A stretch of 64,000 nt of DNA from Gammaproteobacteria bacterium (GTDB lineage: Bacteria; Pseudomonadota; Gammaproteobacteria; Ga0077536), in assembly GCA_009692365.1 (NCBI GenBank), contig SHZJ01000004.1, positions 1-64,000 on the forward strand, read 5' to 3'. Of the stretch, positions 61,474 to 64,000 are shown piece after piece. The position numbers and the translations under genes were made by a program. The first letter of the stretch is position 1, and each line of letters opens with the position of its first letter. The notes beneath the pieces are model-generated. The model did no database searches and was not told the DNA's origin. It was given only the letters and a program-made list of their open reading frames with translations.

Positions 61474-64000
61474 ATGATGGAGGGATTGTTTCATCCGGCG
61501 GTGGCCACCTGGTTTGCCCGCGAGCTGGGCGCGCCGACGGTGGCCCAGACGCGCGCGTGGGCGGCCATCGCGGCGGGGGAGCACACCCTGGTGGCCGCAC
61601 CCACCGGTTCGGGTAAGACGCTGGCCGCGTTTCTGGCCGCCCTGGATGCGCTCGTGCGCGAGGGGCTGCGCGGCGAGTTACCGCAGGCCGTCTGCATTGT
61701 CTATCTCTCCCCGCTCAAGGCGCTCAGCAACGATATCCAAATCAATCTCGAGCGCCCGCTCAGCGGTATCTGCGCTGAACTGACTGCGCGCGGCGAGCCG
61801 CCCGTCACTTTGCGCACCGCGGTGCGCACCGGCGACACGCCGCGCGCCGCGCGCGCGTTGATGGGTCGCCAGCCGCCGCACATTTTGGTGACCACCCCAG
61901 AGTCGCTGTATTTGCTGCTCACTAGCGCCAGCGGCCGTGCGATGTTGTCCACCACGCGCATGGTCATCGTGGATGAAATCCACGCCTTGGCGGGGAATAA
62001 GCGCGGCGGCCATCTCAGCCTGTCCCTAGAGCGCCTGGCCGCCTTGACGCCGGTGCCGCCGCAGCGCGTGGGGCTGTCTGCGACCCAAAAACCGCTGGCC
62101 ACGATCGCGCGTTTCTTGGTGGGTCCTAGCGCGCCCTGCACGATCATCGATGAGGGCCATTTGCGTGCGCGTGAACTGGTCATCGAGTTACCGCCCGCGC
62201 CCCTCGAGGCCGTGCTCGCGGGGGAGTCGGCGGCCGACATCCACGACCGCATGGCAGCACTCATTCGCGCGCACCGCACGACCCTGGTGTTCGTCAATAC
62301 CCGGCGCTTGGCGGAACGCGTGGCCCGCGCCCTCACCGAACGTCTCGGCGAGAATGCGGTGACTTCGCACCACGGCAGCATGTCGCGCGACCGGCGGCTG
62401 CTCGCCGAGCAGCGCCTGAAAGGCGGCCAGCTCCAAGCGCTGGTGGCCACCGCGTCGCTAGAACTCGGCATCGATATCGGCGCAGTCGATCTCGTGTGCC
62501 AGTTGGGCTCAACGCGTTCGCTGGCGATGTTTTTGCAACGTGTGGGACGCTCTGGCCACGCCGTGGGCGCGCTCGCCAAGGGTCGACTTTTCCCCCAAAC
62601 CCGCGACGAGCTAGTGGAATGTGCAGCGCTGTTGGATATGACCCGCCGGGGCGAACTCGACAGCATCGAAGTGGTGGGGCCGGCGCTCGACGTGTTGGCC
62701 CAGCAGTTAGTGGCCGAAGTGGCCTGTCGGGACGCCAGTCTGGATGAACTCTACGCCCTGGTCTGCCGCGCCTATCCCTACCGCGACCTGCCGCGCGCCA
62801 CTTTTAACAACGTCATCACGATGCTGGCCGAGGGCTATAGTTTTGCGCCGGGCCGGCGCAGCGCGTATTTGCATCTGGATGCGGTAAACGGCTTGGTGCG
62901 GGCGCGGCGCGGGGCGCGGCTCACTGCCCTGACCTGCGGCGGGGCGATCCCGGATACGGCGGACTACGATGTCATCGCCGAGCCCATGGGCCATGTCGTG
63001 GGCACGGTCAACGAGGATTTTGCCATCGACAGTTTGCCGGGCAGTATTTTCCAATTGGGCAACACGGCGTGGCGAATTTTAAAAGTGGAGGCCGCGGCGA
63101 TGCGCGTGGTGGACGCCGCAGGCCAGCCGCCCAATATTCCGTTTTGGTTTGGCGAGGCGCCCGCGCGCAGCGTGGAGATGTCCCAGGCGGTGTCGCGGCT
63201 GCGCGAGGAATTCATCGCCCGGGTAGATGCCGCGACGGGGGATGCGCGCGTAGCCGTTGAGTCGTGGTTGGCGCTGGAGGTCGGGGCGGGCCCGGTGGCC
63301 GCGCGCCAGCTCTACGACTACCTGCTGGGCGGCTGTCGCGCGCTGGCCGCCATGCCCACCAATAGGCGCTTAGTGCTAGAGCGTTTTTTCGACGAATCGG
63401 GCGGGATGCAGCTGGTCATCCATTCGCCGCTGGGCGCGCGCGTCAATCGGGCGTGGGGACTCGCGCTGCGTAAACGCTTTTGTCGCCAGTTCAACTTTGA
63501 GCTGCAGGCGGCGGCGGTCGAAGACGCCATCGTGATCTCGCTGGGCGCGGTGCACAGTTTTCCGCTGGAGGAGGTGTGGCGTTATTTGAAGGCTGAGACG
63601 GTGCGCGAGGTGCTCATCCAAGCGCTGTTAGACGCGCCGATGTTTGGCATTCGCTGGCGCTGGGTGGCCTGCTGCGCGCTGGCGATCCAACGTTTTCGGC
63701 AGGGCAAGAAAACCCCGCCGCGCCTGCTGCGCATGCAGGCCGAAGATCTGGTTTCGCTAGTCTTCCCAGAGCAATTAGCCTGTGCCGAGAATCTTCAGGG
63801 CCGGCGCGAAATCCCCGACCACCCACTGGTGCAGCAGGCGATTTTCGATTGCCTCAACGAGGTGATGGACATTGCGGGTCTCGAAGCCCTGCTGGGTCAA
63901 ATCGAGGCGGGTGCCATCGAACTGGTGTGTCGTGATCAGGTGGAACCCTCGCCCTTCGCGCAGGCGGTACTCAACGCCAATCCCTACGCCTTTCTCGATG
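61474..64000 (+). CDS. lhr: Lhr-type ATP-dependent DNA helicase (runs off the window)
   Basis: Absent from the track because no stop lies inside the window; the frame is open from ATG 61474 to the end (842 codons). [16 protein letters not shown] is motif [13 protein letters not shown] Ia, [17 protein letters not shown] motif II, LSATQ motif [15 protein letters not shown] motif [14 protein letters not shown] and QRVGRSGH motifs V/VI, followed by winged-helix and Lhr-core sequence. Lhr is a 3'-5' superfamily 2 helicase linked to DNA repair. Whether a C-terminal Lhr extension follows cannot be seen. Confidence 0.92.
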   Translation, partial: MMEGLFHPAVATWFARELGAPTVAQTRAWAAIAAGEHTLVAAPTGSGKTLAAFLAALDALVREGLRGELPQAVCIVYLSPLKALSNDIQINLERPLSGICAELTARGEPPVTLRTAVRTGDTPRAARALMGRQPPHILVTTPESLYLLLTSASGRAMLSTTRMVIVDEIHALAGNKRGGHLSLSLERLAALTPVPPQRVGLSATQKPLATIARFLVGPSAPCTIIDEGHLRARELVIELPPAPLEAVLAGESAADIHDRMAALIRAHRTTLVFVNTRRLAERVARALTERLGENAVTSHHGSMSRDRRLLAEQRLKGGQLQALVATASLELGIDIGAVDLVCQLGSTRSLAMFLQRVGRSGHAVGALAKGRLFPQTRDELVECAALLDMTRRGELDSIEVVGPALDVLAQQLVAEVACRDASLDELYALVCRAYPYRDLPRATFNNVITMLAEGYSFAPGRRSAYLHLDAVNGLVRARRGARLTALTCGGAIPDTADYDVIAEPMGHVVGTVNEDFAIDSLPGSIFQLGNTAWRILKVEAAAMRVVDAAGQPPNIPFWFGEAPARSVEMSQAVSRLREEFIARVDAATGDARVAVESWLALEVGAGPVAARQLYDYLLGGCRALAAMPTNRRLVLERFFDESGGMQLVIHSPLGARVNRAWGLALRKRFCRQFNFELQAAAVEDAIVISLGAVHSFPLEEVWRYLKAETVREVLIQALLDAPMFGIRWRWVACCALAIQRFRQGKKTPPRLLRMQAEDLVSLVFPEQLACAENLQGRREIPDHPLVQQAIFDCLNEVMDIAGLEALLGQIEAGAIELVCRDQVEPSPFAQAVLNANPYAFLD

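Noticed and set aside
1-64000. tRNA or rRNA genes
   Set aside because: No T-loop/anticodon arrangement or rRNA-like conserved stretch was recognised by eye; a tRNAscan/Infernal run would settle it.

Overview
The window is about 64 kb of high-GC chromosomal DNA from an aerobic, catabolically versatile proteobacterium. The icd-aceK operon, E. coli-type Icd, cluster-free PAPS reductase, class I DAHP synthase, TrmO and the GGDEF/EAL signalling pair fit a gamma- or betaproteobacterium; the exact lineage cannot be read from the sequence. I found no rRNA or tRNA gene, no CRISPR array and no transposase.

Layout. (1) 1-1027: the 3' part of a type I restriction gene (hsdR) that looks internally deleted. 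(2) 1.2-9.6 kb: a minus-strand set (glutamine synthetase-like ligase, PhyH dioxygenase, class I amidotransferase) divergent from a plus-strand set encoding both subunits of N,N-dimethylformamidase, a small unknown protein and a Baeyer-Villiger monooxygenase. It reads as an amide/amine-use module. (3) 9.7-15.6 kb: an exported cyclase-family hydrolase, glycerophosphodiesterase, two luciferase-like oxidoreductases and an aldo/keto reductase. (4) 15.6-22.5 kb: a giant AsmA-like envelope protein followed by a 394-bp direct repeat that brackets a 1.58-kb AT-richer insert. The insert carries an exosortase-associated glycosyltransferase and the broken head of a nucleotide-sugar dehydrogenase. (5) 22.5-42.7 kb: an acyl-CoA and amino-acid catabolic region with RidA, three acyl-CoA dehydrogenases including a glutaryl-CoA dehydrogenase, two class IV aminotransferases, a third luciferase-like enzyme, a paralogous AttH-like pair separated by a wrecked hybrid histidine kinase, an APH-like phosphotransferase with a DUF6285-like partner, an enoyl-CoA hydratase-family protein, an SDR, an RRM protein, and then etfB-etfA-ETF:quinone oxidoreductase.

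(6) 42.7-44.7 kb: ferredoxin, ferredoxin reductase, ferredoxin. (7) 44.7-52.3 kb: maleylacetoacetate isomerase-like GST, class I fumarase, CysH, DAHP synthase, AceK and Icd. (8) 52.4-56 kb: a histidine kinase overlapping a REC-PAS-GGDEF-EAL protein. (9) 56-64 kb: alpha/beta hydrolase, an NAD-binding epimerase-like protein, a 30-unit 12-bp tandem array, photolyase, a DUF192 protein, an IalB-like protein, TrmO and an Lhr-type helicase that runs off the window.

How it fits together. The acyl-CoA dehydrogenases feed electrons to ETF and then to quinone through ETF-QO, all encoded together. The ferredoxin/reductase set looks like the electron supply of an oxygenase encoded elsewhere. The most unusual items are the repeat-flanked exopolysaccharide fragment, the dimethylformamidase/GS-like/amidotransferase neighbourhood, the 12-bp array open in frames on both strands, and the two eroded genes (hsdR and the hybrid kinase). 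All assignments come from reading the protein sequences; no database search was run.
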